A model generated the notes under the pieces. It saw only the letters and a program-made list of their open reading frames with translations, did no database searches and had not been told where the DNA came from. Of a stretch of DNA of 64,000 nucleotides, positions 8,157-17,544 are shown one piece after another. This stretch comes from Pseudoduganella lutea. Lineage in GTDB: Bacteria; Pseudomonadota; Gammaproteobacteria; Burkholderiales; Burkholderiaceae_D. The translations under genes and the position numbers were made by a program. The first letter of the stretch is position 1; each line of letters opens with the position of its first letter. The DNA is taken from the NCBI RefSeq assembly GCF_004209755.1, contig NZ_CP035913.1, positions 4,650,001 through 4,714,000 on the forward strand. Reading direction: 5' to 3'.

Positions 8157-10537
8157 TTGAAGTCCGCCATTACCGTGAGGAAGCCCTGCCGCGGGGCGAT
8201 CGGGAAGGTATTGTACGTCCTGTCGGCCGCGCCGACGACCACATTCAGGTCGCCCCGGCGGTCGGCCAGGTTCGTCACGTTGACGCGGTAGCGCGCATTC
8301 TTCACCCAGGTGCCGTCCAGGAAGGGCAGCCTGCCCGTCACGCCGAGGCCCAGCAGGAAGTAGCTGCTGACCGACAGGTCGTTGGTATACGTGGCGTAGC
8401 GCTTGCCGACGTAGTCGCCGCTCAGCTGGAACTCCGTGCCGCCCAGGTTCAGCGAGGCGACGAACTTGTTCATCCATTCCGGGCTGCCCGGAATCTTCTT
8501 GCCGGCCGTGGGCACGGTGTTCGCGCCGTTCAGGTAGTTGTCCTTGTACTCCGAGCGGTTGTACGAAATCGCATCGTAGAACGAGAACGCGCGGCCGAAG
8601 TGGAACGTGCCGGACATGTCGATGCCGTCGATCTTCACGTTGCCCACGTTGGCGAGCACCGGGTTGCCGCCGATGATCGCCGAGATCACGGGTGTGGGGC
8701 TGATCGTCAGCAGGCGGTCCTTGAAGTTCACATGGTAGACGTTGACCTGGCCATCGAAGCCCGTCAGCGGGCCGGCACTGAACGAGCGGCTGGTGCGCAG
8801 GCCGGCTTCGAACGTGACCGACGTTTCCGGTTTCGCGCTGGCCTTGAACAGGTCGAACGCGGACTGGCTGGCCAGGCTCCAGGGCGATGCGCCACCGCCG
8901 CCATAGGTGACGAACTGGCGCATGTTCTTTTGCACGTTGACGAAGGCCTGCTCGGTGCCGGTGACATCCCAGCGCGCGCCCAGTTGCGGCAGGAACCATT
9001 TCTTCGTGTCGATATCGCCTTCGGGCAGCGCCGTGGAGCCGCCGGCGATCGCGCCCGCTTTCGGCTGCACCGGCATCATGCCGCGCGCGAACTGCAGGCT
9101 GGACTTGAAGCCGCCCTGCAGCACGAGGTCGGGGCGCACGCGCCATTCGTCCTGCAGGTGCAGCTGCACGACCTTGTTGTCGATCTCGCTGCCGTACTGC
9201 GTGATCAGCGGATTTTCCGGGCGGTCGTAGGGTGAACTGGGGTTGTTCACGTCCAGCGCATACCAGCGGCGGTAGGCTTGCGATTCATTCTTCTCGAACC
9301 ACAGGCCACCCTGGATCGTGTGCGCGCCGATCTCGGTGCGCAAGGTCGACAGCCAGCCGGTCCGGTTGATCCGGTACTCGGTGGTGCGGGTGGCATAGCC
9401 GGAGTTGCCGAACACCTGCTTGAGGTTCTGGTTCGGGTAATAGACGGCGAACAGCGCGGGCAGGCCGGCCACGCCGATCGGGCCGGCGACGACGCCCACG
9501 CCGTCGTCGTAGTGGTAATAGACCTGGTTCGACCAGGTGGTGGTGTCGTTCAGGTTCCAGTCGTACTTCACATAACCGAGGTAATCCTCGCGCTGCGCAT
9601 CGCTGTAGTAGTTGCGGTAGTTGTTGCCTTCGGCCGCCGGCGTGGCGCCCGTCGGCGACAGGTAATTCAACGCGGTCTGGAAGTCGGGGTACAGGAAGGG
9701 GCGGGTATACGGCTGGTATTTCTCGGTGGCCGAGTGGACCGTGCTGTCTTCGTTCGGCTCGATCTTGTCGCTGTAGTTGAAGAAGACGGTGAGGCGGCCG
9801 GCGGCGTTGTCGTTGACGAACTTGGCGTTGACCTGGTCGCCGCCCTGGCGGCCGTGGAAGTCCCAGGCGCGGGCTTCGTGGTGCATGGCGGAGACGTAGA
9901 CGCTGGCGTCGCCCATCTTCCCGGAGTCATAACGCAGGAAGGTGCGCGACGTGTCGTGGCTGCCCAGGGTTTGCTGCACGGCGAAGTTGCGCCCGGCCAG
10001 CGGGTCCGACGAGAACGTCTCGATGGTGCCACCGAGGTTGCTGGTGGACGCGGTGGCCAGGTCGCCGGCGCCGGAGGACAGTACGACGCCGCGCACGTTT
10101 TCCGAGATCACCGCGCGCTGCGGCGACAGGCCGTTGTAGTTGCCGTATTGCTGGTCGCCGAGCGGCACGCCATCCATCGTGTAGCCCAGCTGCTGGCCCG
10201 AGAAGCCGTGCACGAACAACGACAGGTTCTGCTCGTTGTTGCCCCACGGGTCGGCCGTCTGGAAGCTGACACCGGGCAGCGTCTGCAAGGCCTTCAGCGG
10301 ATTGGTGCCGGGGAGGATCTTCTGGATGTCGTCGCCCTTCATCGCCACCGACGAACGGGTGCGGCGCGTGGCCACTTCCACCGTCGCGATCGGGCCGGCC
10401 GCCGCTGCTGCCGCCTCGCTGTTGGCATCCACGGCAGCGCTTTCCATCGCCGCCACCGCCGTCGCCACCTGCTGTGCCATCGCCAGCGGCGCCAGCGCCA
10501 GGCTCGCCAGCATGGCGGCCTTGATCTGTTTCTTCAT
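8153..10537 (-). CDS. TonB-dependent outer-membrane receptor coupled to glpQ
   Basis: This 794-residue protein has a signal peptide (MKKQIKAAMLASLALAPLAMAQ), which supports this start over upstream in-frame codons. An Ala-rich stretch follows, then the plug domain (residues about 65-190: LKALQTLPGVSF, FVHGFSGQQLGYTMDGVPLG) and a barrel ending PRQGFLTVMADFK. The substrate cannot be read from the sequence. The stop overlaps the start of the exported phosphodiesterase glpQ by 4 bp, so a glycerophosphodiester or another organophosphate ligand is plausible. No Fur box is visible upstream; a tentative Pho-box is. Confidence 0.88.
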   Translation of the reverse strand: MKKQIKAAMLASLALAPLAMAQQVATAVAAMESAAVDANSEAAAAAAGPIATVEVATRRTRSSVAMKGDDIQKILPGTNPLKALQTLPGVSFQTADPWGNNEQNLSLFVHGFSGQQLGYTMDGVPLGDQQYGNYNGLSPQRAVISENVRGVVLSSGAGDLATASTSNLGGTIETFSSDPLAGRNFAVQQTLGSHDTSRTFLRYDSGKMGDASVYVSAMHHEARAWDFHGRQGGDQVNAKFVNDNAAGRLTVFFNYSDKIEPNEDSTVHSATEKYQPYTRPFLYPDFQTALNYLSPTGATPAAEGNNYRNYYSDAQREDYLGYVKYDWNLNDTTTWSNQVYYHYDDGVGVVAGPIGVAGLPALFAVYYPNQNLKQVFGNSGYATRTTEYRINRTGWLSTLRTEIGAHTIQGGLWFEKNESQAYRRWYALDVNNPSSPYDRPENPLITQYGSEIDNKVVQLHLQDEWRVRPDLVLQGGFKSSLQFARGMMPVQPKAGAIAGGSTALPEGDIDTKKWFLPQLGARWDVTGTEQAFVNVQKNMRQFVTYGGGGASPWSLASQSAFDLFKASAKPETSVTFEAGLRTSRSFSAGPLTGFDGQVNVYHVNFKDRLLTISPTPVISAIIGGNPVLANVGNVKIDGIDMSGTFHFGRAFSFYDAISYNRSEYKDNYLNGANTVPTAGKKIPGSPEWMNKFVASLNLGGTEFQLSGDYVGKRYATYTNDLSVSSYFLLGLGVTGRLPFLDGTWVKNARYRVNVTNLADRRGDLNVVVGAADRTYNTFPIAPRQGFLTVMADFK

Positions 10538-10593
10538 CGTTCGCTCGTCGTTAAGTTGGTTGAAAATGCAACGACGCGGAGCGTAGCGAGACG

Positions 10594-10613
10594 ATGTGAC
10601 GGCGTGATGACTA
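10594..10613 (-). promoter_or_regulatory. Tentative Pho-box
   Basis: On the minus strand AGTCATCACGCCGTCACAT holds two GTCA[T/C] units spaced 11 bases start to start, the spacing of PhoB half-sites (CTGTCAT repeats). It is 60-75 bp upstream of the TonB receptor-glpQ operon. The match beyond the GTCA cores is weak, so this rests largely on the gene context. Confidence 0.35.
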
Positions 10614-10637
10614 CCGCGCAACAATGTTTCCAAAATT

Positions 10638-10830
10638 CGGGGACTGTCCCCGTTTTTTAGCAACTTTTCCGTGAAAATAAGTGCTATCGAGGTATCCGCG
10701 AATGCTGAGTAGTCAATTAAAAGGAATATTTCCAAAAAATGGGGACTGTCCCTGGTGTTGTATTGCGACCAGCTCAGCCGTTGGGCAATACGATGTCGAG
10801 AAATGTTTCTAGAAATTGGGGTCTGACCCC
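10638..10830. repeat. Three GGGG-n5-CCCC repeats upstream of TonB receptor
   Basis: Cores are GGGGACTGTCCCC (10639-10651), GGGGACTGTCCC (10741-10752) and GGGGTCTGACCCC (10818-10830). Each is flanked on the left by a TTTCCaaaa- or TTTCTagaa-type sequence, and the first and third have TTTTTaGCAA or TTTTTgGCAA on the right. They fill most of the 351-bp gap between the TonB receptor start (10537) and the hslO end (10889). This gap holds no gene. Confidence 0.8.
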
Positions 10831-10842
10831 GGTTTTTGGCAA

Positions 10843-10868
10843 TAAAAAACCCGCCCGGGAGGGCGGGC
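10843..10868 (-). terminator. Rho-independent terminator of hslO
   Basis: A perfect 7-bp stem (CCCGCCC 10850-10856, GGGCGGG 10861-10867) with a GGGA loop is followed on the minus strand by TTTTTTATT. It lies about 20 bp past the hslO stop. Confidence 0.88.
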
Positions 10869-10888
10869 TTTGGGGGAGGGCGGGGTGC

Positions 10889-11830
10889 TTAGTGCTTCGC
10901 TTCGGTCGGGTGGATCAGCGCTTCGGCGGGGGCGTCGCTGGCAAAGAGCTGGGCGCAGTCGACGGCGTCGTACTCGTAGTGCTTGCCGCAGAAATCGCAG
11001 TTGATGCCCAGCTTGCCCTGTTCGGCCAGCGCGTCTTCCACTTCGACCTGGCCCAGCATCTTGAGCATGTTGCCGACCTTGTCGCGCGTGCAGCTGCAGT
11101 GGAACGACGGGTGCACGGGGTCGAATACGCGGATCGTTTCTTCCCAGAACAGGCGTTTTTGCAGCACGTCGATTTCGGTGGACAGCAGTTCTTCTTCCTT
11201 CAGCGTGCGGCCCAGCATCACGGCGCGGTTCCACGTTTCCAGCGCTTCTTCCGGCGAGACGGGATTCGCCTCGGCCTTGCCGCCATGCAGCGGCAGCTTT
11301 TGCAGCAGCAGGCCGCGCGCCACGTTGTCGTCGGCGGCCAGCCACAGTTGCGTGTCCAGTTGCTCGGAGCGCAGCATGTAATGTTCGATGACGGTCGCCA
11401 CGTCGTCGCCGTCCAGCGGCACGACGCCCTGGTACGGCTGCTGGCCCGGCACCTTCTCCGCCGGGTCGAGCGTGATCACGAAGCGGCCCCGGCCGGTCTG
11501 GTTCAGCAGTGCCGTCAGGTTGGCGTCGTCGGTGATCGTCGCGTCTTCGTTCAGCTTCGCGGTGGCGCGCATGCGCAGTTGCGAATCGCACTCGACGACC
11601 AGCAGGCGTACCGGGCCGTCGCCGTGGATCTGCATCACGATCGAGCCGTTGAATTTCAGGTTGGCCGACAGCAGTGCGGCCGCCGAGACCATCTGTCCCA
11701 GCAGCCGCTTGACGGCCACCGGGTACTGGTGGCGGGCCTGGATCTCGCGCCACGTGGAGGAGATGTCGACCAGCTCACCGCGCACGGCGGCGTTCTCGAA
11801 AATGAATTTTTGCAGCGTATCCTGGGTCAT
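10889..11830 (-). CDS. hslO: Redox-regulated chaperone Hsp33
   Basis: This 313-residue cytoplasmic holdase is activated by oxidative unfolding. The C-terminal redox switch shows the four zinc cysteines as HCSCTRDKV (CxC) and CDFCGKHYEYD (CxxC). The N-terminal Hsp33 core includes GHGDGPVRLLVVE-like sequence (QIHGDGPVRLLVVEC) and the substrate linker. Length is slightly above the usual 290. It starts 3 bp after the stop of the upstream gamma-carbonic anhydrase gene, so the two form an operon. A terminator follows at 10843-10868. Confidence 0.95.
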   Translation of the reverse strand: MTQDTLQKFIFENAAVRGELVDISSTWREIQARHQYPVAVKRLLGQMVSAAALLSANLKFNGSIVMQIHGDGPVRLLVVECDSQLRMRATAKLNEDATITDDANLTALLNQTGRGRFVITLDPAEKVPGQQPYQGVVPLDGDDVATVIEHYMLRSEQLDTQLWLAADDNVARGLLLQKLPLHGGKAEANPVSPEEALETWNRAVMLGRTLKEEELLSTEIDVLQKRLFWEETIRVFDPVHPSFHCSCTRDKVGNMLKMLGQVEVEDALAEQGKLGINCDFCGKHYEYDAVDCAQLFASDAPAEALIHPTEAKH

Positions 11831-11833
11831 GCG

Positions 11834-12358
11834 TTATCCAATCTTTTTCAAATTTGTCTTGAACAGCTGCGCGCGCTGCACATAGCTGTCGGCGCTGCCT
11901 TTCAGCCGCGCCACGTCGTCCGCCGTCAGTTCGCGCACGGCCTTGGCCGGGGAGCCGATGATCAGCACGTTATCGGGAAATTCCTTGCCTTCGGTGACGA
12001 GCGCCCCGGCGCCCACGAGGCAACCCTTGCCGATCTTCGCGCCATTCAGGATCACGGCCTGGATGCCGACCAGCGCACCGTCGCCGATCGTGCAGCCATG
12101 CAGCATGACCTGGTGGCCGATCGTCACGTCGCGTCCGATCGTCAGCGGGTAGCCCATGTCGGTATGCATCACCGTGCCTTCCTGCACATTGCTGTTTTCG
12201 CCGATCGTGATCCGCTCGTTGTCGCCGCGCAGCGAGGCGCCGTACCACACGGAGCTGTTCGCTTGCAGCGTCACCTTGCCGATCAGCGTGGCACTGTCGG
12301 CCACGAAGGCGGAGGCGTCGATCTCGGGCGCATCATCGCCCAGCTGGTAAATCGTCAT
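11834..12358 (-). CDS. Gamma-carbonic anhydrase-like hexapeptide protein
   Basis: This 174-residue left-handed beta-helix protein belongs to the YrdA/PaaY/CaiE group of gamma-carbonic anhydrases. Hexapeptide repeats run from about residue 15 to 140 ([51 protein letters not shown]). The metal-binding histidines are those of MHTD, IGHQ and LHGC. Members are trimers; some have carbonic anhydrase or acyl-CoA thioesterase activity, which cannot be told here. It is the first gene of an operon with hslO. Confidence 0.88.
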   Translation of the reverse strand: MTIYQLGDDAPEIDASAFVADSATLIGKVTLQANSSVWYGASLRGDNERITIGENSNVQEGTVMHTDMGYPLTIGRDVTIGHQVMLHGCTIGDGALVGIQAVILNGAKIGKGCLVGAGALVTEGKEFPDNVLIIGSPAKAVRELTADDVARLKGSADSYVQRAQLFKTNLKKIG

Positions 12359-12538
12359 CGGTTGGCCTTATCCGGGGGAAAATATTGGCCACATTTTACG
12401 CCCTTGCGCCCCGGCATTCGTCTCATGCATGCTTTGCGGGCTTAATAAGAACGATCGTGCTAAAGTATGAGGCTGATGGTCTTTCCTGAGCGAAAGGCCG
12501 CATATTGCGACGACTCCGACCAATTCAAGACCCGACCG

Positions 12539-13414
12539 ATGACACCTTCCCGTTCCGATTTCCTCGCCGTGCGCGGCCTGCGCACCCACGTTCGCCACTG
12601 GGGTCGTGAAGGCGCCCCCAAGATCTTCATGCTGCATGGCTGGATGGACGTGGGTGCCTCGTTCCAGTTCGTCGTCGACCACCTGGGCGGCGACTGGCAC
12701 GTGATCGCGCCTGACTGGCGCGGCTTCGGCCTGACGGAGCGCGCGGGCACCGATACCTACTGGTTCCCTGACTACCTCGCCGACCTGGAGGCGATCCTGC
12801 GTCACTACCAGCCGGAAGGGCAGGTGAACCTGGTGGGCCACAGCATGGGCGGCAATATCGCCGGCATCTATGCGGGCGTGCGGCCGGAACGGATCCGCCG
12901 CTTTGTCAACCTGGAAGGGTTCGGCCTCACGGGCGCGAAGCCGGAAGATGCCCCGAAACGCTACGCGAAATGGCTGGACGAGCTGCTCGACCCGCCAACG
13001 ATGAAGGGCTACCCCACGCAGGCGGCGGTGGCGGCGCGCCTGCAAAAAACCAATCCGCGCCTGACGGACGAGCGGGCGGCCTTCCTGGCGCAGCACTGGT
13101 CCGCGCAAAATGCCGCCGGCGAGTGGGAAATCCTCGGCGACCCGGTGCACAAGCAGGCCAGCCCGCTGCCTTACCACGCCGAGGACATCATGGCGTGCTG
13201 GCGCCGCATCACGGCGCCGGTGCTGTGGGTGGAAGCGGCCGACACCAATATGTGGCTGTGGATGGGCGGTCCGGAAGAGGGGCGCCGCGAGGTCGACCGG
13301 CGCATGGCCCACATCGCCGACGTTACGCCGCAGATGGTGCCGGACGCCGGCCACATGTTGCACCATGACCAGCCGGCGCTGCTGGCGGAAATGATCGCGC
13401 GCTTTCTCGGCTGA
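12539..13414 (+). CDS. Alpha/beta-fold hydrolase
   Basis: This protein of about 291 residues is an alpha/beta hydrolase. The oxyanion loop is FMLHGWMDVGASF, the nucleophile elbow is VGHSMGGNIAGIY, and the catalytic histidine is in PDAGHMLHHDQP. An in-frame ATG at 12467 would add 24 residues (MRLMVFPERK...), but neither start has a clear Shine-Dalgarno. I prefer 12539 because the domain begins directly after MTPSRSDFLAVRG. The substrate is not apparent. It is transcribed divergently from the gamma-carbonic anhydrase gene. Confidence 0.87.
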   Translation: MTPSRSDFLAVRGLRTHVRHWGREGAPKIFMLHGWMDVGASFQFVVDHLGGDWHVIAPDWRGFGLTERAGTDTYWFPDYLADLEAILRHYQPEGQVNLVGHSMGGNIAGIYAGVRPERIRRFVNLEGFGLTGAKPEDAPKRYAKWLDELLDPPTMKGYPTQAAVAARLQKTNPRLTDERAAFLAQHWSAQNAAGEWEILGDPVHKQASPLPYHAEDIMACWRRITAPVLWVEAADTNMWLWMGGPEEGRREVDRRMAHIADVTPQMVPDAGHMLHHDQPALLAEMIARFLG

Positions 13415-13520
13415 TCCGCTGCGTGATTCTTCGCATAAATGAAGCGCCGGCACGCCGCGCGGCAGGCAGCGGTACAATGCGCCTCATTGAAGTCCATTCA
13501 TTACCGAACCGAATCGCTCC

Positions 13521-14354
13521 ATGCTGAAAGTCGACCTGCACTGCCATTCCAACGTTTCCGACGGTGTCCTGCCGCCGGCCGCCGTGGCGAAGTACGCGCG
13601 CCAGTCCGGCGTGGACGCGTGGGCGCTGACCGACCACGATGAAGTGGGCGGCATTGCCGCGGCGCGCGTGGCCGCGGCCGAACTGGGCATGCGCTTCGTG
13701 GCGGGCGTGGAAATCTCGATCACGTGGAGCGGTGAAACGGTGCACATCGTGGGGCTGAATATCGACGAGAACGACCCTGCGCTCGTGCGCGGCCTCGCCG
13801 CCACGCGCGAGGGCCGCGATGCGCGCGGTCGCGAGATCGGCGAACAACTGGCCAAGGCCGGCATTCCGGGTGCCTATGAAGGCGCGCTGGAATTCGTCGA
13901 CAACCCGGCGCTCATGTCGCGCACCCACTTTGCCCGCTTCCTCGTGCAGCAGGGCTACTGCGCCAACACGCCGGAAGTGTTTCGCAAATACCTTTCCGAA
14001 GGCAAGCCCGGCTACGTGCCGCATCGCTGGGCCAGCCTGGAAGATGCCGTCGGCTGGATCCTCGGCGCGGGCGGCACGGCCGTCATCGCCCACCCGGGCC
14101 GCTACCGCTTCAACCAGTTGCAGCAGGGCGTGCTGTTCGACCAGTTCAAGGAGCTGGGCGGCACCGCAATCGAGGTGGTGACCGGCAGCCACACGCCCGA
14201 CCAGTACCCGCAGTATGCCCAGCTGGCGAACGCCTATGGCTTCCTGGCGTCGCGCGGCACCGATTTCCACGCGCCGGGCGAGGCAAGGGTGGATTTCGCC
14301 GCGCTGCCGCCGCTGCCGGCCAGCGTCACCCCGGTCTGGCACGACTGGTTCTGA
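13521..14354 (+). CDS. PHP-domain phosphoesterase (RNase AM / 3',5'-bisnucleotide phosphatase type)
   Basis: This 277-residue protein has the PHP metal motifs DLHCHSNVSDG (residues 5-15), LTDHDEVGG, VEIS near residue 70, IAHPGRY and the terminal GTDFHAPGE. This pattern matches the YciV/Rnm family: 5'-3' exoribonucleases or 3',5'-nucleoside bisphosphate phosphatases with a trinuclear metal site. A -10-like TACAAT at 13473 precedes it. It lies near a YciO-type gene, as it does in many proteobacteria. Confidence 0.88.
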   Translation: MLKVDLHCHSNVSDGVLPPAAVAKYARQSGVDAWALTDHDEVGGIAAARVAAAELGMRFVAGVEISITWSGETVHIVGLNIDENDPALVRGLAATREGRDARGREIGEQLAKAGIPGAYEGALEFVDNPALMSRTHFARFLVQQGYCANTPEVFRKYLSEGKPGYVPHRWASLEDAVGWILGAGGTAVIAHPGRYRFNQLQQGVLFDQFKELGGTAIEVVTGSHTPDQYPQYAQLANAYGFLASRGTDFHAPGEARVDFAALPPLPASVTPVWHDWF

Positions 14355-14478
14355 CACCGGCGCGGCTCTCCCGCCGCCGGTGCCGCGGCGTGCCTGCACG
14401 CATGGCTTAATCGCCTTGTAATTTTATGGTTATAGCCTTATATGACCCCACGGATCATATCCAGAGAACCTATACATC

Positions 14479-15348
14479 ATGAAACGCATCGTCCTGTTTA
14501 TCGCCACCAACCTCGCCGTGATGTTGGTGCTGTCCATCGTGCTCTCGCTGCTCGGCATCGGCCGTCCCGGAGCGGGCGGCCAGCTGGAAATGGGCGGACT
14601 GCTGGCGTTTTCGCTGGTGGTCGGTTTCACCGGCTCGATCATTTCGCTGCTCATCTCCAAGCCCATGGCGAAATGGACGACCGGCGCGCGCGTGATCGAC
14701 GCGCCGCAGAATTCCACCGAACAGTGGCTGCTGTCGACCGTGCAGCGCCTGGCGCAGCGCGCCGGCATCGGCATGCCCGAAGTGGCCGTGTATGACGGCG
14801 AGCCGAACGCGTTCGCCACGGGCGCCTTCAAGAATTCGGCGCTGGTCGCCGTTTCCACGGGCCTGCTGCAATCGATGAACCGCGAGGAAGTGGAAGCGGT
14901 GCTGGGCCACGAGGTGGCGCACATCGCCAATGGCGACATGGTGACGCTGACGCTGATCCAGGGCGTCGTCAACACCTTTGTCGTGTTCTTCGCCCGCATC
15001 GTCGGCTTCTTCGTCGACAAGGTCCTGTTGCGCAACGAAGGGGGGCGCGGCCCCGGCTACATGATCACCGTGTTCATCTGCGAGATCGTGTTCGGCCTGC
15101 TGGCGTCGATCATCGTGGCCTGGTTCTCGCGCAAGCGCGAATTCCGCGCCGACGCCGGCTCGGCGCGCCTGCTGGGCAGCACCGCGCCGATGCAGAATGC
15201 GCTGGCCCGCCTGGGCGGCATGGAGCCGGGCGGCCTGCCGCAGAACATGGCCGCTTCCGGCATTTCGGGCGGTGGCGGCTGGTCGGCGCTGTTTTCCACC
15301 CACCCGCCATTCGAGGAACGCATCGCGGCCTTGCAGGCGCTCCGATAA
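14479..15348 (+). CDS. htpX: Membrane zinc metalloprotease HtpX
   Basis: This 289-residue M48 protease degrades misfolded membrane proteins. Two N-terminal transmembrane helices (residues 4-25 and 36-58) are followed by the zinc motif [11 protein letters not shown], two further helices (residues about 155-215), and the third ligand region [12 protein letters not shown]. The end, [14 protein letters not shown], is the family C-terminal signature. Length matches the E. coli protein. The gene is followed after 18 bp by the YciO-like gene. Confidence 0.95.
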   Translation: MKRIVLFIATNLAVMLVLSIVLSLLGIGRPGAGGQLEMGGLLAFSLVVGFTGSIISLLISKPMAKWTTGARVIDAPQNSTEQWLLSTVQRLAQRAGIGMPEVAVYDGEPNAFATGAFKNSALVAVSTGLLQSMNREEVEAVLGHEVAHIANGDMVTLTLIQGVVNTFVVFFARIVGFFVDKVLLRNEGGRGPGYMITVFICEIVFGLLASIIVAWFSRKREFRADAGSARLLGSTAPMQNALARLGGMEPGGLPQNMAASGISGGGGWSALFSTHPPFEERIAALQALR

Positions 15349-15366
15349 ACTTGCCAACACAACAGC

Positions 15367-15990
15367 ATGAGCCAATTCTTCGACATCCACCCCGTCAACC
15401 CGCAGGGCCGCCTCATCAAGCAGGCTGCCCAGATCATCCACGGTGGCGGCGTGGTGGCCGTGCCCACCGACTCATGCTATGCGCTGGTCTGCCACCTGGA
15501 CGACAAGGCGGCCGTCGAGCGCCTGCGCCGCATCCGCGGCATCGATGAAAAGCATCACCTGGCGCTGCTGTGCCGCGACCTGTCCGAGATCGGCGTCTAT
15601 GCACGCGTGGACAACAAGCAGTTCCGGCTGCTGAAGGCGGCCACGCCGGGGCCGTTCACGTTCATTCTCGAAGCCACGCGCGAGGTGCCGCGCCGGCTGT
15701 CGCATCCGTCGCGCAAGACCATCGGCCTGCGCGTGCCGGAAACCCCGATCGTCGAAGCGCTGATGGCCGAACTGGGCCAGCCGCTGATCTCCTCGACATT
15801 GATCCTGCCGGAAGAAACCGAACCGCTCAACGATCCCGAGGAAATCAATGCCCGCATCGGCAAGCAGCTCGACCTGGTCATCGATGGCGGCGCGTGCAGC
15901 ATGGAAATGACCACCGTGATCGACCTGACGGGCTCCGAGCCCGAGCTGGTGCGCCTGGGGCGCGGCGACCCGGCCATCGTCGGCCTGTAA
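15367..15990 (+). CDS. Sua5/YciO/YrdC-family protein (YciO type)
   Basis: This 207-residue cytoplasmic protein has the YrdC fold: GGGVVAVPTDSCYAL (residues 27-41), then KxxxxHL-like DEKHHLALLCRDL, LKAATPGPFTFIL, and IGLRVPETP. The family makes threonylcarbamoyl-AMP for tRNA t6A. The YciO branch is shorter and its role is less certain, so the call is family-level. It is probably co-transcribed with htpX. Confidence 0.88.
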   Translation: MSQFFDIHPVNPQGRLIKQAAQIIHGGGVVAVPTDSCYALVCHLDDKAAVERLRRIRGIDEKHHLALLCRDLSEIGVYARVDNKQFRLLKAATPGPFTFILEATREVPRRLSHPSRKTIGLRVPETPIVEALMAELGQPLISSTLILPEETEPLNDPEEINARIGKQLDLVIDGGACSMEMTTVIDLTGSEPELVRLGRGDPAIVGL

Positions 15991-16009
15991 GAACCGAGCC
16001 GTGAAGCGC

Positions 16010-16040
16010 GCCGGCCATTCCCCAGCCGGCATCTTTGCCT
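16010..16040 (+). terminator. Weak hairpin after the YciO-like gene
   Basis: GCCGGC at 16010-16015 pairs with GCCGGC at 16025-16030 across a 9-nt loop and is followed by pyrimidine-rich ATCTTTGCCTTTC. The T-run is poor, so termination is uncertain. Confidence 0.3.
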
Positions 16041-16106
16041 TTCTTTACTTCCCATCCCTCTTTCGACCCGTCAGGCCCTTGATTGCGGTCTGGTAAAATT
16101 TTGCCC

Positions 16107-16781
16107 ATGAGTGAATTCAGTCAAGCCATCCAGACCGTTGCGGTGTACGCGATTCCCATCCTGTTCGCGATTTCGTTGCACGAGGCAGCGCATGGCTACG
16201 TGGCGCGGTATTTCGGCGACCCGACCGCTGCCCAGCTGGGCCGGCTGTCGATGAATCCCACCCGCCACATCGACCCCTTCGGTACCATCCTCCTGCCGCT
16301 GATCCTGTACCTGACGATCCACATGCCGTTCGGCTACGCCAAGCCCGTGCCGGTCGACTACAGCCGGCTGCGCAATCCAAAGAAGCAGATGGGCTTCGTG
16401 GCCGCGGCCGGACCCATGGCGAACTTCGCCATGGGCCTTGGCTGGATGGTGTGGCTGGTGATCATGCGCGGCATGGATGTTTCCGAGCCGTTCCTGATCA
16501 AGATGGCGATCGCCGGCATCAATGTGAACGCGATCATGTGCGTGTTCAACCTGCTGCCCGTGCCGCCGCTCGATGGCGGGCGCATCCTGACGGCGCTGCT
16601 GCCGAACGAACTGGCGCGGCGCTATGCGGGCATCGAGCGGTATACGTTGTGGATCTTCATCGGCCTGATGGTGCTGATGTATTTCAATGTGCTGACGCCA
16701 CTGCTGGGCGGCATGGTCGGCGTGTTCATAGAACTGTTGGCGCTGCTGGTACTTCCCTTGCAATTGCTGATGAATATATGA
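16107..16781 (+). CDS. Site-2 protease family (M50) membrane metalloprotease
   Basis: This 224-residue polytopic protein has the M50 zinc motif ISLHEAAHGYVARYFGD near residues 20-36 and the second motif NLLPVPPLDGGRI near residues 150-162, within about five or six hydrophobic segments. It is the short form without a PDZ domain, so it is not RseP itself; the substrate is unknown. The chosen ATG is preceded by TAAAAT only 9 bp upstream, which could make the transcript leaderless. An in-frame alternative at 16083 would overlap that -10. Confidence 0.88.
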   Translation: MSEFSQAIQTVAVYAIPILFAISLHEAAHGYVARYFGDPTAAQLGRLSMNPTRHIDPFGTILLPLILYLTIHMPFGYAKPVPVDYSRLRNPKKQMGFVAAAGPMANFAMGLGWMVWLVIMRGMDVSEPFLIKMAIAGINVNAIMCVFNLLPVPPLDGGRILTALLPNELARRYAGIERYTLWIFIGLMVLMYFNVLTPLLGGMVGVFIELLALLVLPLQLLMNI

Positions 16782-16880
16782 TGCCGGCTGGGCCATGCAA
16801 GCCATGCACGGCCGTCAATGAACCGGCTGGCGGGCGCAGGGCGCCCGGCAGCCCCGTTTGAGTACTACCAGAAGGATCAG

Positions 16881-17465
16881 ATGAGCGACGTGGTTTCTCC
16901 CTGGGTGCAACGCTTTGCACCATTGATTCCCGGCGGCGAGGTGCTGGACCTCGCGTGCGGCAACGGCCGCCATTCCCGCCACCTTGTCACGCTGGGCCAT
17001 GCGGTGATCGCCGTCGACCGGCGCCCGGATGCGCTGGCAGCCACCGCCGGGCCCGGCATCGTGACCAGCGACATCGACCTTGAAGCGGGCGATACACCCT
17101 GGCCGTTCGGGCCGAACCGGTTCGCCGGCATCGTCGTCACGAATTACCTGCACCGTCCGCTGCTGGCCGACATGGTGGGCAGCCTGGCGCCAAACGGCGT
17201 GCTGGTCTATGAAACGTTCGCGGACGGCAATGCCGCATTCGGCAAGCCGAGCAACCCCGATTTCCTGCTGAAACCGGGCGAATTGCTGGAGCTGGCACGG
17301 CAGCAGGGCTTGCGTGTCATCGCGTTCGAGGATGGCATCGTTAACCATGTCGGCAACCCGGCGGGCGGCCAGGCAGGCAAGCCGGCGGCCGTGGTACAGC
17401 GCATCTGCGCCGTGAAAGCCGAGTTCCCGCGCGAAGCGGCACTGCTCGGCTGTATCGAAAGCTGA
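16881..17465 (+). CDS. Class I SAM-dependent methyltransferase
   Basis: This 194-residue protein has the SAM-binding motif [15 protein letters not shown] (residues about 21-35) and the acidic motif [11 protein letters not shown]. It resembles the TehB/UbiG-like small methyltransferases of unknown target. I place the start at the ATG with the Shine-Dalgarno GAAGGA at 16871; an in-frame upstream ATG at 16818 adds an unconserved 21 residues. It is followed by dapA. Confidence 0.82.
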   Translation: MSDVVSPWVQRFAPLIPGGEVLDLACGNGRHSRHLVTLGHAVIAVDRRPDALAATAGPGIVTSDIDLEAGDTPWPFGPNRFAGIVVTNYLHRPLLADMVGSLAPNGVLVYETFADGNAAFGKPSNPDFLLKPGELLELARQQGLRVIAFEDGIVNHVGNPAGGQAGKPAAVVQRICAVKAEFPREAALLGCIES

Positions 17466-17544
17466 TACCGCCGCGAAATACCCCACGCGCGCAAGCGATC
17501 GTCTACAATCGACGTTTTCAATCTATTTGCAATTGGTTCAATAT

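Noticed and set aside
12467..12538. A longer N-terminus for the alpha/beta hydrolase
   Set aside because: The added 24 residues look unlike the family and no ribosome binding site precedes ATG 12467, although the alternative is not excluded.
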